The notes: generated by a model from the letters alone, not told the origin. 64,000 bases of DNA from CACIAM-69d sp001698445 (GCF_043235035.1 NZ_JAZAQF010000006.1:109187-173186); one strand, 5' to 3'; positions 26,824 to 35,062 are shown, numbered from the stretch's first letter. Translations and numbers: made by a program.

Positions 26824-26967
26824 TTACAGCAGGCCCAGTTGCGACAGGATGCCTTGGCCGGTGATGAATTCCGTAGCGATACCGATCACGAAGCCCAGCA
26901 TTGCCAGACGACCGTTCCAGGTTTCGGCGAAGGCAGTGAAGCCGTATTTAGCCTTTTGCTCAGTCAT
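26824..26967 (-). CDS. hli: High-light-inducible protein (single-helix chlorophyll-binding)
   Basis: 47 residues from the ATG at 26967, with GGAGG 9 nt upstream (GGAGGTCTTCAACC-ATG); the longer frame to 27039 is not family-like. ETWNGRLAMLGFVIGIATE carries the ExxNxRxAM chlorophyll-binding helix shared with plant light-harvesting proteins. Hlips bind chlorophyll and carotenoid, protect photosystem II assembly intermediates and help chlorophyll recycling in high light. The short form with one helix is normal. It lies divergent from a cpcE-like bilin-lyase gene with about 315 bp between. Confidence 0.95.
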   Translation of the reverse strand: MTEQKAKYGFTAFAETWNGRLAMLGFVIGIATEFITGQGILSQLGLL

Positions 26968-27282
26968 GGTTGAAGACCTCCAAAAAGGGGTTTCGAGCGA
27001 ATAGATAGAAGTCGAGTTGGGCGAGCGTCCTGGTGTCAAGTTGCTCTACAGAAAATTTAACGCAATTTTTTGTTTACTGCAACGTTTCGTTACGAATCCA
27101 TGAGTAAAAACTCTTATTGCTTCCCCCATGACTTCGCTGGCCTGCCGTAATTTCTCCCGAATCGCCCTTGTCCCATGGAGCCTCAACGTTTGCTCAATCC
27201 TTTGTGGGACAATGGTTCGCGGGAATTCATTCCCAAAGATTTGCCCGGAAAGTAGTCCCTTGGGGGCTGGATTTCGCTGCTG

Positions 27283-28113
27283 TTGAGTTGGGTGGGGATT
27301 GTGGCTGTGGATGGGGAAATTTCGGCAAAGTCGTTGACCTTGGAAGAGGCGATCGCCAATTTGCGTAGTGAAGATGCCAGCTTGCGTTACTACGCGGCTT
27401 GGTGGGTGGGGCGGTTTCGGGTTTCGCAGCCGGATGTGATTGAGGCGCTGATTGAAGCCTTGGATTACGAGGGCGATCGCACTGAGGCGGGAGGCTTGCC
27501 GCTTCAGCGCAACGCGGCACGGGCTTTGGGAAAATTGGCCGATCGCTCGGCGGTTCCGGCCCTGATTCGATCGCTCACTTCGCCTGATTATTACGTGCGG
27601 GAGGCGGCGGCCCAATCCCTCGGGCAGTTAGCGGACGATCGCGCTGTTCCCGGTTTGTTGGCCCTGTTGGATGGAGGCGTGGCGGCGGCCGTGGTCGCGC
27701 CGGGCCAGCCCCACTTGGTGCAGCCCTATGATGCGGTTCTGGAAGCCTTGGGAAATTTGCAGGCTCAGGGGGCGATCGACATGATTCACCCCTTTACGGA
27801 ACATTCCGTGCCTAAAGTGCAATACGCGGCAGTGCGGGCCCTGTATCAGCTCACGGGGGATGACCAATGGGGCGAGCGACTGGTGGCCGCTCTGCGGGGG
27901 CCCGATTTACAGTTGCGGCGGGCCCTAATGGGGGATGTGGGGGCGATCGGCTATTTGGCTGGGGCGGAGGCGATCGCCCAAACGGAGGCGGAAAATAGCT
28001 TGAAATTGATTGCGCTCAAAGGGTTGGCAGAACATCCCAACGCCACCCCTGACGGCCAAACCCTGACGGATGAGGGCCGCCGCATTTTGGTTTTGATGGA
28101 TGGGTTGTTGTAG
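27283..28113 (+). CDS. cpcE: CpcE-type phycobilin lyase subunit (HEAT repeats)
   Basis: About 276 residues. HEAT-like repeats and the conserved path SLRYYAAWWVGRFRV, TEAGGLPLQRNAARALGKL, YYVREAAAQSLGQL, PHLVQPYDAVLEALG, VPKVQYAAVRALYQL, ENSLKLIALKGLAE and terminal LMDGLL match CpcE, which with CpcF attaches phycocyanobilin to Cys84 of alpha-phycocyanin. No cpc operon or cpcF is nearby; a paralogue such as a PecE-type lyase is possible. The start is unusual: no ATG is available after the in-frame TAG at 27253-27255, leaving TTG 27283 or GTG 27292/27301/27307, none with a clear ribosome-binding site. An ATG-initiated 26-codon stretch (27175) in the same frame ends at that TAG. Confidence 0.85.
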   Translation: MSWVGIVAVDGEISAKSLTLEEAIANLRSEDASLRYYAAWWVGRFRVSQPDVIEALIEALDYEGDRTEAGGLPLQRNAARALGKLADRSAVPALIRSLTSPDYYVREAAAQSLGQLADDRAVPGLLALLDGGVAAAVVAPGQPHLVQPYDAVLEALGNLQAQGAIDMIHPFTEHSVPKVQYAAVRALYQLTGDDQWGERLVAALRGPDLQLRRALMGDVGAIGYLAGAEAIAQTEAENSLKLIALKGLAEHPNATPDGQTLTDEGRRILVLMDGLL

Positions 28114-28174
28114 GGCCGGTCAACAGCACTGGACGGAGCGATCGCGCCCCAATGCCGATGAATGGGCGGTTGCA

Positions 28175-29110
28175 TTACCGGAGGCGGGCCGATCGGGCGA
28201 ACGTCTGTCGGCTGGCCGGTTGGGGGTGATGGGAACGATTCAGTTGCGACAGGGGGCGGGTTGGTGGTTGCTGAGTTTGGGGATTTGGCCCCAGCAGGGT
28301 TCGGTAATTTTGCAAGAACACCAGCGAGGCGATCGCCAGCAGAAAATAACCAAACCAGCGCTGTAAGCGATCGGCGGGCACCCATTTTGATAGATAGGCT
28401 CCGGGCAACGTTCCCAGGGCCGCCGCCCCCGTGAACGAAACGGTCAGGGGCCAATCGATCGCCACATGGCCCGCGTAGCCCGCCAAACCCGCGATCGAGT
28501 TAGCCGCAATAATCACCAGGGACGTGCCGATCGCCTGTTTCATCGGGACATTGCCCAGCAGCACCAACGCTGGCACGATCGCGAAACCGCCCCCCACGCC
28601 CACCAGCCCGGTCAGCATTCCCACGCCGATGCCCTCCGTCAGCAGCCACAGCCAGCAATAGCGACAAACGGGCTGGGGATAGGCTGCCAGGGCCGAATCT
28701 GGTGATGGATCTGCTGGGGCCGGTTTGTTGCTGCGACGAATCGTGGCGATCGCCGCCAACAACATCATTCCCACAAACAACATCATTTGAATGGGGGGCG
28801 TAATCCAAGGTTGGGTGGCCAACTTAGCGCCTCCAAAGGCCCCGATCGCCGTGGACAGCCCAAAAATTGCCGCCACCCGCCAGCGCACTCGCCCCGCCCG
28901 CCAGTGGGGAATGACTCCCAACAGGCTCACGGCTCCCACAATGGCCAACGTCATGGCGATCGCGGGCTTCACCGGCACGCCCATCACCGAGGTCAAAATT
29001 GGCAGGGCCAACACCGAGCCGCCCCCGCCCAACAGCCCTAGGGCAATGCCAATCACCACCGCCAAGCCATGGCCGATCGCCCAGATCAAACTATCCATAA
29101 ACCCATCCAC
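28175..29110 (-). CDS. TauE/SafE-family sulfite/sulfur-compound exporter
   Basis: Polytopic inner-membrane protein, 311 residues (ATG at 29110, or 29098). Two repeats with the family Gly motifs, IALGLLGGGGSVLALPILTSVMGVPV and MLTGLVGVGGGFAIVPALVLLGNVPMKQAIGTSL, and eight or so helices. The hydrophilic C-terminal tail (about 30 residues, Arg/His/Pro) is variable. Family members move sulfite, sulfoacetate or other organosulfur anions. Downstream of the rhodanese and persulfide dioxygenase genes on the same strand, it most likely exports sulfite made by them. The element at 29133-29272 sits just upstream, in the 354-bp gap to the rhodanese gene, so co-transcription is uncertain. Confidence 0.9.
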   Translation of the reverse strand: MDGFMDSLIWAIGHGLAVVIGIALGLLGGGGSVLALPILTSVMGVPVKPAIAMTLAIVGAVSLLGVIPHWRAGRVRWRVAAIFGLSTAIGAFGGAKLATQPWITPPIQMMLFVGMMLLAAIATIRRSNKPAPADPSPDSALAAYPQPVCRYCWLWLLTEGIGVGMLTGLVGVGGGFAIVPALVLLGNVPMKQAIGTSLVIIAANSIAGLAGYAGHVAIDWPLTVSFTGAAALGTLPGAYLSKWVPADRLQRWFGYFLLAIASLVFLQNYRTLLGPNPQTQQPPTRPLSQLNRSHHPQPASRQTFARSARLR

Positions 29111-29132
29111 AGAACCATCTATAGAACTGACC

Positions 29133-29272
29133 CTTAAGAGGATGTTTAAAAAGTCAGAATTGATACTCTGCTTGCCCCAGTGATCGACTTAGACAAGGGG
29201 CTTAAGCCCCTTGCCCCCGCGACTATTGGTGCTCTTCAAGTGCCTCAAGATACTTTTCAGACAGCCTCTAAG
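29133..29272 (+). repeat. MITE-like element, copy C
   Basis: About 140 bp, non-coding. The ends CTTAAGAGGATGTTTAAAAAG and the complement of CTTTTCAGACAGCCTCTAAG form imperfect terminal inverted repeats, and the centre is the palindrome AAGGGGCTTAAGCCCCTT. This is the best reference copy in the window; copies A, B and D align with it. It separates the TauE gene from the rhodanese gene of the same sulfur module. Confidence 0.75.
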
Positions 29273-29464
29273 AAGTGATCTTTAATCGGTTGATTGCGAT
29301 CTAATCAATCGCGATTAATCGATCGACTGAGAATCTTGGAAAGCCACTGCAAATTCGGCCAATTGCATGGGCGATCGGAGTTGATCCATTTCGCCTGGCA
29401 ATTGGCAGGGCCTTCTGAAGCCTGTTTCTAAAGCCTGTTGTCGTGCAGTTTCGCTGCTCGTTGC

Positions 29465-30106
29465 CTAGGCAGAACGCTGGTTATAGGGCAACTTCGCCAG
29501 CAGCATGGCCAAAGCGCAGGTGTTGGTGATGCCCGCAAACATCAGCCCAGCGCCCACGAACCCGCTCAACAGCAAGAACCAGGGGGAAACCAACGCACCC
29601 AACACCGTGCCCGTGAACACCAAGGAACCGGCCACGATTTGCACCTGTCGCATCAAACTGATGGGGGCCCGGCGATCGACCAAAACTTCCAAGCCCGCGG
29701 CCTTCCAAGCCTGAAGACCGCCGATCAGGTCGATCGCTGGAGTGCGGCCCGCCTGCACTAATTGATGTGCCACTTCTGTCGATCGATTGCCCGTTTGGCA
29801 ATAGAGCACCACCCAGCGATCGGGCTGAGAAACCGGCACTGCCTGCAAATCCAACTTGCTCATGGGCATCGACAGCGCCCCGGGAATGCGTTCCCCGGCA
29901 AATTCTCCCGGCTCGCGCACATCCACCACGATCGCCCGATTGGCGGTCAACCAAGCCTGAAGCTCAGTGACGGAAACCCGTTGGCGCACCGGCCCCATCG
30001 GCATCGGCTCAGTTGTCTGGACAAAATCATCGACCGCCATTGTTGGAGGGTGGGTTGCGGGCGGTTGAGTAGACGGGGAATTGACTTCAGGTTGAACAGG
30101 GGTCAT
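29465..30106 (-). CDS. Rhodanese-like protein fused to DUF2892-type membrane anchor
   Basis: 213 residues, ATG at 30106. A rhodanese domain (about 40-135: VSVTELQAWLTANRAIVVDVREPGEF) has the active loop CQTGNRS with catalytic Cys, which carries a persulfide. A short two-helix membrane module follows (QIVAGSLVFTGTVLGALVSP; LLLSGFVGAGLMFAGITNTCALAMLL), the DUF2892 arrangement known from YgaP. It would deliver or accept sulfane sulfur at the membrane. It is followed 78 nt upstream in the operon order by the persulfide dioxygenase, the usual partner. The N-terminal 35 residues are Pro/Thr-rich and probably disordered. Confidence 0.93.
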   Translation of the reverse strand: MTPVQPEVNSPSTQPPATHPPTMAVDDFVQTTEPMPMGPVRQRVSVTELQAWLTANRAIVVDVREPGEFAGERIPGALSMPMSKLDLQAVPVSQPDRWVVLYCQTGNRSTEVAHQLVQAGRTPAIDLIGGLQAWKAAGLEVLVDRRAPISLMRQVQIVAGSLVFTGTVLGALVSPWFLLLSGFVGAGLMFAGITNTCALAMLLAKLPYNQRSA

Positions 30107-30184
30107 CGATCTAAATCCTGGGAAGATTTTGGGAACAGGGAGAAAAGGGGAGGAAACTCAGGGCCCCCAAGGTGAACAGCGCGT

Positions 30185-30880
30185 TCAGACCGTCACCAGT
30201 TGCCCACATTGTTGATTGGCGGGCACGGCTTCCGCCATCTTTTGGGGATTCGGCAGCCCCAAATTTTGCATCAGGGTCACGAAGGTTGCGCGATCTTGCC
30301 CCACAAACCGAGGATTGCAGCGTTTTTCTTCCCCGATTGTGGAAGCCGAAAAGCCACGATAGTCATGACCTGGATAAACCAAGGTTTCATCGGGCAGCGC
30401 AAACAGCACTTCTGTCACCACCCGATAGAGCTGTTCGGCATTGCCGCTTTGGAAGTCCGTGCGACCACAGCCGCGAATGAGCAGGGAATCTCCCGTCAGC
30501 AGATGGGTTTGATTCACCAAATAGGCTAAGTGGCTGTCTGTGTGGCCCAGGGTGGCGATCGCTTGAATCGGCACCGAGCCAACCCAAAACACTTCGTCAT
30601 CGTCCAATGCGCGATCGGCACAGGCTACCTTGGCCCCCATGGGAACAATTCCTTGGCAATCGGTCAAATCGCGTAACCGACCGGCACCGGTCACATGATC
30701 CGCGTGAACATGGGTTTCTAGGCAAGCCACCAGGGTCAAACCTAGTTCCTGAATCAGTTTGTAGTCTCGATCGACCTGTTCCAAAACCGAGTCCACCAAG
30801 ACCGCTTGGCGACTGTCCCGATCGGCGATCAGGTAACTGTAGGTGCTCGTTTCCCGATCGAACAATTGCCGAAACAACAT
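30185..30880 (-). CDS. Persulfide dioxygenase-like metallo-beta-lactamase (ETHE1/Blh type)
   Basis: 231 residues. THVHADHVTGAG (HxHxDH metal site), GHTDSHLAY, GDSLLIRGCGRTDFQ and YPGHDYRGF are the ETHE1 hallmarks, including the CGRTDFQ segment that distinguishes persulfide dioxygenases from glyoxalase II. The enzyme oxidises glutathione persulfide to sulfite with O2 at one iron. First gene of the minus-strand sulfur group, divergent from the ArsR regulator at 31272; the 390-bp gap holds a candidate operator. A role in detoxifying sulfide or polysulfide follows from the family and cluster. Cyanobacterial members in such operons are often labelled blh. Confidence 0.92.
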   Translation of the reverse strand: MLFRQLFDRETSTYSYLIADRDSRQAVLVDSVLEQVDRDYKLIQELGLTLVACLETHVHADHVTGAGRLRDLTDCQGIVPMGAKVACADRALDDDEVFWVGSVPIQAIATLGHTDSHLAYLVNQTHLLTGDSLLIRGCGRTDFQSGNAEQLYRVVTEVLFALPDETLVYPGHDYRGFSASTIGEEKRCNPRFVGQDRATFVTLMQNLGLPNPQKMAEAVPANQQCGQLVTV

Positions 30881-30990
30881 AGGGCAGTTCCTAAGTTAAA
30901 AGTGTTGGGCAAATTAGAAGGCAAATTTAAGTAGCAAGCAGCGGAATGTGACCCGAGAGTGGTTTTGAGTTTTTTATGCTTGCTGGATTA

Positions 30991-31010
30991 ATATAACTAT
31001 ATACTCATAT
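30991..31010. promoter_or_regulatory. Candidate operator for the ArsR regulator
   Basis: ATATAACTATATACTCATAT is an AT-rich imperfect palindrome (14 of 20 positions symmetrical by eye) in an AT-rich island between the divergent persulfide dioxygenase and ArsR genes. BigR/SqrR-type repressors bind AT-rich dyads in such positions. Assignment is by position and symmetry only. Confidence 0.4.
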
Positions 31011-31271
31011 TTTAAATTTATCACCCGATCGCCCCCATTTTTCACCAGCCCCGTTAGCCTGGGGGGCTAGTCGTCACCCAGCTCCTCTGGAATCGGGTTA
31101 CCACCAAAATGCTCGATTGCCTTGATTTTGCCCAATACTTTCCTTCAGGGACAATTGAGCCATCCAATGGGGTAGAGTTGCCTTCGCAAGGGGATCAGAA
31201 TCCTTACATTCTGGCGAGATCTCTCCTTTCCTGTTCGCTTCTGCCCTCGGTCAAGCCCTGATTCTGCATCC

Positions 31272-31667
31272 ATGGCACCCCTCCGCAACTCTCCTTTTCC
31301 CTTCGCTTGGACATCGAGTTCTATGGCTAATACCCTTGACCATGAGTTAGACGCACTGGCATTCGTTGCGGACTATCTCAAGGTTTTGTCGGAACGCAAT
31401 CGATTGCGAGTGCTGTGCTGCTTGCGGGAGGGGCCCCGAAATGTGGCGGAAATTGTGGAAGCAACGGGCCTGACCCAGGCTAATACTTCCAAGCATCTAA
31501 AAGTTTTGTCTCAGGCGGGCATGGTTGCTCGACAATCCCAAGGCACCAGCGCCTATTACCGAATTGTGGATCCGCTGATTTTTGATCTTTGTGAATTAAT
31601 TTGGCGGCGACTGAGCGATCGCTTGGAACAGCAACAACAGGTGATCGCCAGTTTTCGGGTGCAGTAA
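31272..31667 (+). CDS. ArsR/SmtB-family repressor, probable persulfide sensor (BigR/SqrR-like)
   Basis: 131 residues from ATG 31272 (ATG 31323 is an alternative). Winged helix with LSERNRLRVLCCLREGPRNVAEI and recognition helix TQANTSKHLKVLSQAG. Cys49 and Cys50 in the alpha2 region and Cys107 in the C-terminal helix (IFDLCELIW) correspond in place to the two Cys of BigR/SqrR that form a tetrasulfide link with reactive sulfur and release DNA; metal-site motifs of ArsR (CVC) or SmtB are not seen. It is divergent from persulfide dioxygenase, rhodanese and TauE genes, the classic BigR regulon, so it probably represses them and itself. Confidence 0.88.
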   Translation: MAPLRNSPFPFAWTSSSMANTLDHELDALAFVADYLKVLSERNRLRVLCCLREGPRNVAEIVEATGLTQANTSKHLKVLSQAGMVARQSQGTSAYYRIVDPLIFDLCELIWRRLSDRLEQQQQVIASFRVQ

Positions 31668-31819
31668 TCGGCCGATCGAATTGCTATACCAACTCGCCCT
31701 TAACTCGCCATTAGCTCACCATGGATTCTTCAAGAAAGTGGGTTGCAATCACCGGGGATTGTGCAATTTTTGCTACCGTTCAGACAGTCCCTCGAAATCG
31801 CGCCCCTCGAAATTTCGCC

Positions 31820-32512
31820 ATGGTAGCTCGCCCTCGCATCACCCACGTTATCTACGATCTCGACGGTTTGTTGCTGGATACGGAATCAATTAATGAAGCG
31901 GTGAACCGGGCGATCGCCGATCGCTACGGTTGTGCTTACGATCCAGCGGTGCGGGGACGCATCGCCGGGCGCGATGCCCACACGTCATCGGCGATTTTGG
32001 TGGAATGGTTGGGATTGCCCATCAGTCCCGAGGAAATGTTGCAACAGCGGCGATCGCTGGTGGCCCAGTGGCAACCGGTGGCTAAACCGATGCCGGGCGC
32101 GGTGGAGTTGACCTATCACCTGCACCGATCGGGCGTTCCCCAGGCGATCGCCACTAGTTCCAGCCGTGGCCCCTTTGGTTGGAAGGCCGCGCCTCACCGG
32201 GATTGGTTTCGCCTGTTTCACTGCACGGTGCTGAGTGATGATCCGGGAGTCCGTCAGGCCAAGCCCGCGCCGGATCTGTTTCGGGAAGCGGCTCGACGAT
32301 TGGGAGCTGACCCGCGCCACTGTTTGGTGTTTGAGGATGCGCCAGCGGGCATTGAGGCGGCCCGGGCGGCGGGAATGTCGGTGATTGCGATTCCGGATCC
32401 GGCCTTGGAACGATCGAGTGTGGCCCAGGCCGATGCCATTTTGCCCTCCTTGCAGGCCTTTGAGCCGGCCGATTGGGGATTGCCCGCTCGGGTTCCGGCG
32501 GCAGTTTGCTAG
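31820..32512 (+). CDS. HAD-superfamily hydrolase (beta-phosphoglucomutase/phosphatase type)
   Basis: 231 residues from ATG 31820 (MVARPRITHVIYDLDGLLLDTE); the longer frame to 31721 lacks support. Motif I DLDGLLLD with nucleophile Asp, motif II ATSSSRG, motif III Lys in RQAKPAPDLF, motif IV VFEDAPAGIEAARAAG are complete. The helical cap follows motif I. Closest to GPP/DOG-type sugar-phosphate phosphatases and pseudouridine phosphatases; the substrate cannot be read. It stands alone after the ArsR gene on the same strand with about 150 bp between. Confidence 0.9.
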   Translation: MVARPRITHVIYDLDGLLLDTESINEAVNRAIADRYGCAYDPAVRGRIAGRDAHTSSAILVEWLGLPISPEEMLQQRRSLVAQWQPVAKPMPGAVELTYHLHRSGVPQAIATSSSRGPFGWKAAPHRDWFRLFHCTVLSDDPGVRQAKPAPDLFREAARRLGADPRHCLVFEDAPAGIEAARAAGMSVIAIPDPALERSSVAQADAILPSLQAFEPADWGLPARVPAAVC

Positions 32513-32567
32513 CGGTTTGCTAGCAGTTTGCTCAAGGGGCGGGGCGATCGATCGGGCGCGTTGCGGT

Positions 32568-33164
32568 TCAACTGTTTGCTTCGCTTGCTGGATCACCGTT
32601 TGCTGCATCGTCGCTCACTTGATCACTGAGCAGGTAGGTGGGGAGCCGATCGATACTGGTTTGGTTCTTTGCTTGCCAATAGGCTTGCAGACCGTCGGGG
32701 CCTTTGCGCTCCGCCCATTCCACCAACTGGGTGCGATCGCCCTGATAGTCAAACAACGGAACCCCAAACCCACAGGAGGTTTGCACCGACTCCACCGACA
32801 GCAACATGATTTGGCGTGTGCCGGGCAGAGCCTTGAATCGATCGAGCCAGGATTGCCAATCGGGATCCCGGGGCCGAATCACGCGCCCCTGGCCATACAG
32901 CCGCAAAATCAACGGCGCACCCACAAAGCTGCAAAACATGAGGGTTAACCGGCCGTTTTCCGTCACGTGGGCTGCGGTTTCGTTGCCGCTGCCGGTCACA
33001 TCCAAATAGCCCACCAAATTGGGTTCAAAACAGCGAAAGGTGTCCATTCCTTTGGGCGACACATTCACCCGGCCCACTTGGGGAGCGGATGCCGTGAAAA
33101 ACAGCTTCTGTTGCTCAATAAAAGCGGCCAGTTCCGGTGTGATTTGTTCGTAAAATTTTGCCAT
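32568..33164 (-). CDS. Pyridoxamine 5'-phosphate oxidase-fold flavoprotein
   Basis: 198 residues, ATG at 33164. MAKFYEQITPELAAFIEQQKLFFTASA, RVNVSPKGMDTFR, VGYLDVTGSGNETAAHV and LTLMFCSFVGAPLILRLYGQG follow the PPOX split-barrel pattern of the large family often annotated as pyridoxamine 5'-phosphate oxidase or FMN-binding protein. It lacks the C-terminal part of true PdxH, so the substrate is unknown; F420 or FMN binding and a redox role are possible. It is divergent from the cryptochrome gene, with six 10-bp repeats in the 150-bp spacer, so joint light- or redox-linked control is possible but unproven. Confidence 0.85.
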   Translation of the reverse strand: MAKFYEQITPELAAFIEQQKLFFTASAPQVGRVNVSPKGMDTFRCFEPNLVGYLDVTGSGNETAAHVTENGRLTLMFCSFVGAPLILRLYGQGRVIRPRDPDWQSWLDRFKALPGTRQIMLLSVESVQTSCGFGVPLFDYQGDRTQLVEWAERKGPDGLQAYWQAKNQTSIDRLPTYLLSDQVSDDAANGDPASEANS

Positions 33165-33170
33165 TTCGTT

Positions 33171-33230
33171 ATCTCTAAAATTCTCTAGAGTTTTCTAAAA
33201 TTCTCTGAAGTTCTCTGAAATTCTCTAGAA
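33171..33230. repeat. Six tandem 10-bp repeats between PPOX and cryptochrome genes
   Basis: Six consecutive decamers of the form TTCTCTAAAA / TTCTCTAGAG / TTCTCTGAAA. The 10-bp period matches one DNA turn, so the TCT and A-tracts face the same side, which favours bending or cooperative protein binding. The array lies directly before the minus-strand gene start and about 90 bp from the plus-strand gene. Confidence 0.85.
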
Positions 33231-33316
33231 TTTAAGCATTTGGAATTTGCAGGCCGGTGTGAATCCTCCAGCACCTTCCCCCATCCCTCGATTTTAGGTT
33301 ATCCCTAGGTGATTCA

Positions 33317-34885
33317 ATGGCTGCTGCTTCTCCATCTGCTAGCTGCGCGATCGTTTGGTTTCGCACTGATTTACGTCTCCATGATCATGAACCGCTCTTG
33401 GCTGCTGCCGAAAATCATCAGGCGTTGATTCCGGTCTATTGCTTTGACCCGCGACAGTTTGCGGAAACTGCCTTTGGTTTTCCCAAAACGGGCCCCTTCC
33501 GCGCTCAATTTTTGCTGGAATCCGTTGCAGATCTGCGAGCTGCCTTGAGAGCAAAGGGCAGTGATTTAATTGTGCGATCGGGGCTACCAGAAGTGGTGTT
33601 GCCGGCCTTGGCAGCAGAACATGGAGCACAGGCTATTTATTATCACGAAGAGGTGGGAACCGAAGAACAAGCGGTTGAATTGGCCCTGGAAGCAGCCCTG
33701 AAAGCTCCAGAAGCGCCCAGACCGGTTCAGGGAAACATTCAAAGCAAGGTTTATTGGGGCCACACACTCTATCACCCGGATAATTTGCCCTTTGAAATTG
33801 GTCAAATTCCAGAGCTGTTTACGGAATTTCGGAAAACCGTTGAAGCGCGATCGACCATTGATCCCCCCTTGCCCCCGCCCGATCGCCTGCCACCGGTGCC
33901 GCCGGGTCTGAACCCCGGTGAGCTGCCCCGTCTGGCCGATTGGGGGTTGGCGGAACCGGAACCCAGCCCCTTGGCGCTGATTTCGTTTACGGGCGGTGAA
34001 CAGGCGGGTTTCCAGCGGCTTCAGGCATACATTTGGAATGGCGATCACTTGCGGGTTTATAAGCAAACGCGCAACGGCATGTTGCAGCCCAATGATGCAT
34101 CGAAATTTTCGCCTTGGTTGGCGCTGGGCTGTCTTTCGCCTCGGAAAATTTGGGCCGAAGTGCAAGCCTATGAACAGAAAGTGATTCGTAATGAATCCAC
34201 CTATTGGCTCATTTTTGAATTGCTGTGGCGCGACTATTTCCGCTGGATGGTGGCTAAACATCGCCATCGGGTTTTTCGAGCAGCAGGTTTGCAGGGAATT
34301 GCAATTCCTTGGCGACGGGATGCGGCGGCCTTTGCCGCTTGGTGTAATGGGCAAACGGGCTATCCCTTGGTGGATGCCAACATGCGAGAACTCCGCGCCA
34401 CAGGGTTCATGTCGAATCGGGGTCGTCAAAATGTGGCGAGCTTTTTAACCAAGAATTTGGGAATTGATTGGCGAATGGGGGCCGAGTGGTTTGAATCTTG
34501 GTTGATTGATTATGATGTGTGCAGCAATTGGGGTAATTGGAACTACACAGCTGGGGTGGGGAATGATGCAAGAGGGTTTCGCTTTTTCAATATTTTGAAG
34601 CAAGCTAAGGATTACGATCCGCAAGGAGAATACGTTAAGCATTGGCTACCGGAATTGCGCCAATTGCCTGCCAGCAAGGTGCATCATCCCTGGACTTTGT
34701 TGCCCGTGGAACAGGAGCGGTTCGGTGTACAAATTGGCCGTGATTATCCAGGGGCGATCGTGGATTTGTTTGAGTCGGCGGCGGAGAATGAAGCCCTTTA
34801 TAACCGAGCGATCGGGAAGGGCACTTCTGCTCGATCGAAGCCAACTCATCGGGGTTTCCGGCGCGATCGCCCTCGACAACCCTAG
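33317..34885 (+). CDS. Cryptochrome DASH / photolyase-family flavoprotein
   Basis: 522 residues. The N-terminal photolyase domain (AIVWFRTDLRLHDHEPLL) is followed by the FAD domain: LRVYKQTRNGMLQPNDASKFSPWLALGCLSPRKIW, STYWLIFELLWRDYFRWM, NGQTGYPLVDANMRELRATGFMSNRGRQNVASFLTKNLGIDWRMGAEWFE (read in parts). YVKHWLPELRQLP closes the domain. The overall match, including MSNRGRQNVAS and IDWRMGAEWFES, is to CRY-DASH, which repairs UV dimers in single-stranded DNA and may also act as a blue-light sensor. The usual Trp electron chain is plausible but not traced. The C-terminal Arg-rich tail is short. Its TAG stop at 34883-34885 coincides with the start of repeat copy D. Confidence 0.93.
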   Translation: MAAASPSASCAIVWFRTDLRLHDHEPLLAAAENHQALIPVYCFDPRQFAETAFGFPKTGPFRAQFLLESVADLRAALRAKGSDLIVRSGLPEVVLPALAAEHGAQAIYYHEEVGTEEQAVELALEAALKAPEAPRPVQGNIQSKVYWGHTLYHPDNLPFEIGQIPELFTEFRKTVEARSTIDPPLPPPDRLPPVPPGLNPGELPRLADWGLAEPEPSPLALISFTGGEQAGFQRLQAYIWNGDHLRVYKQTRNGMLQPNDASKFSPWLALGCLSPRKIWAEVQAYEQKVIRNESTYWLIFELLWRDYFRWMVAKHRHRVFRAAGLQGIAIPWRRDAAAFAAWCNGQTGYPLVDANMRELRATGFMSNRGRQNVASFLTKNLGIDWRMGAEWFESWLIDYDVCSNWGNWNYTAGVGNDARGFRFFNILKQAKDYDPQGEYVKHWLPELRQLPASKVHHPWTLLPVEQERFGVQIGRDYPGAIVDLFESAAENEALYNRAIGKGTSARSKPTHRGFRRDRPRQP

Positions 34886-35062
34886 GAGGCTGTTTCCAAA
34901 GCCAAAATTCCTACCTTGCAGGTCTCATCGATCGAGGCAAACAAGATGCTTAAGCTCCTTATTCCACGATATTCCACGATTCCTTATTTCACGATTATGG
35001 ATGCTTGGATTGTTGATCCTTGATTCGTGCCAAAAGATACCCTGCAAACATTCTCTTGAGGC
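34883..35062 (+). repeat. MITE-like element, copy D (diverged, longer)
   Basis: CTAGGAGGCTGTTTCC at the left and AAACATTCTCTTGAGG at the right are the inverted ends, and the degenerate central palindrome GATGCTTAAGCTCCTT is retained. About 40 bp longer than copy C, with a duplicated CACGATATTCCACGATTCC segment. It begins at the stop codon of the cryptochrome gene. Confidence 0.6.
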
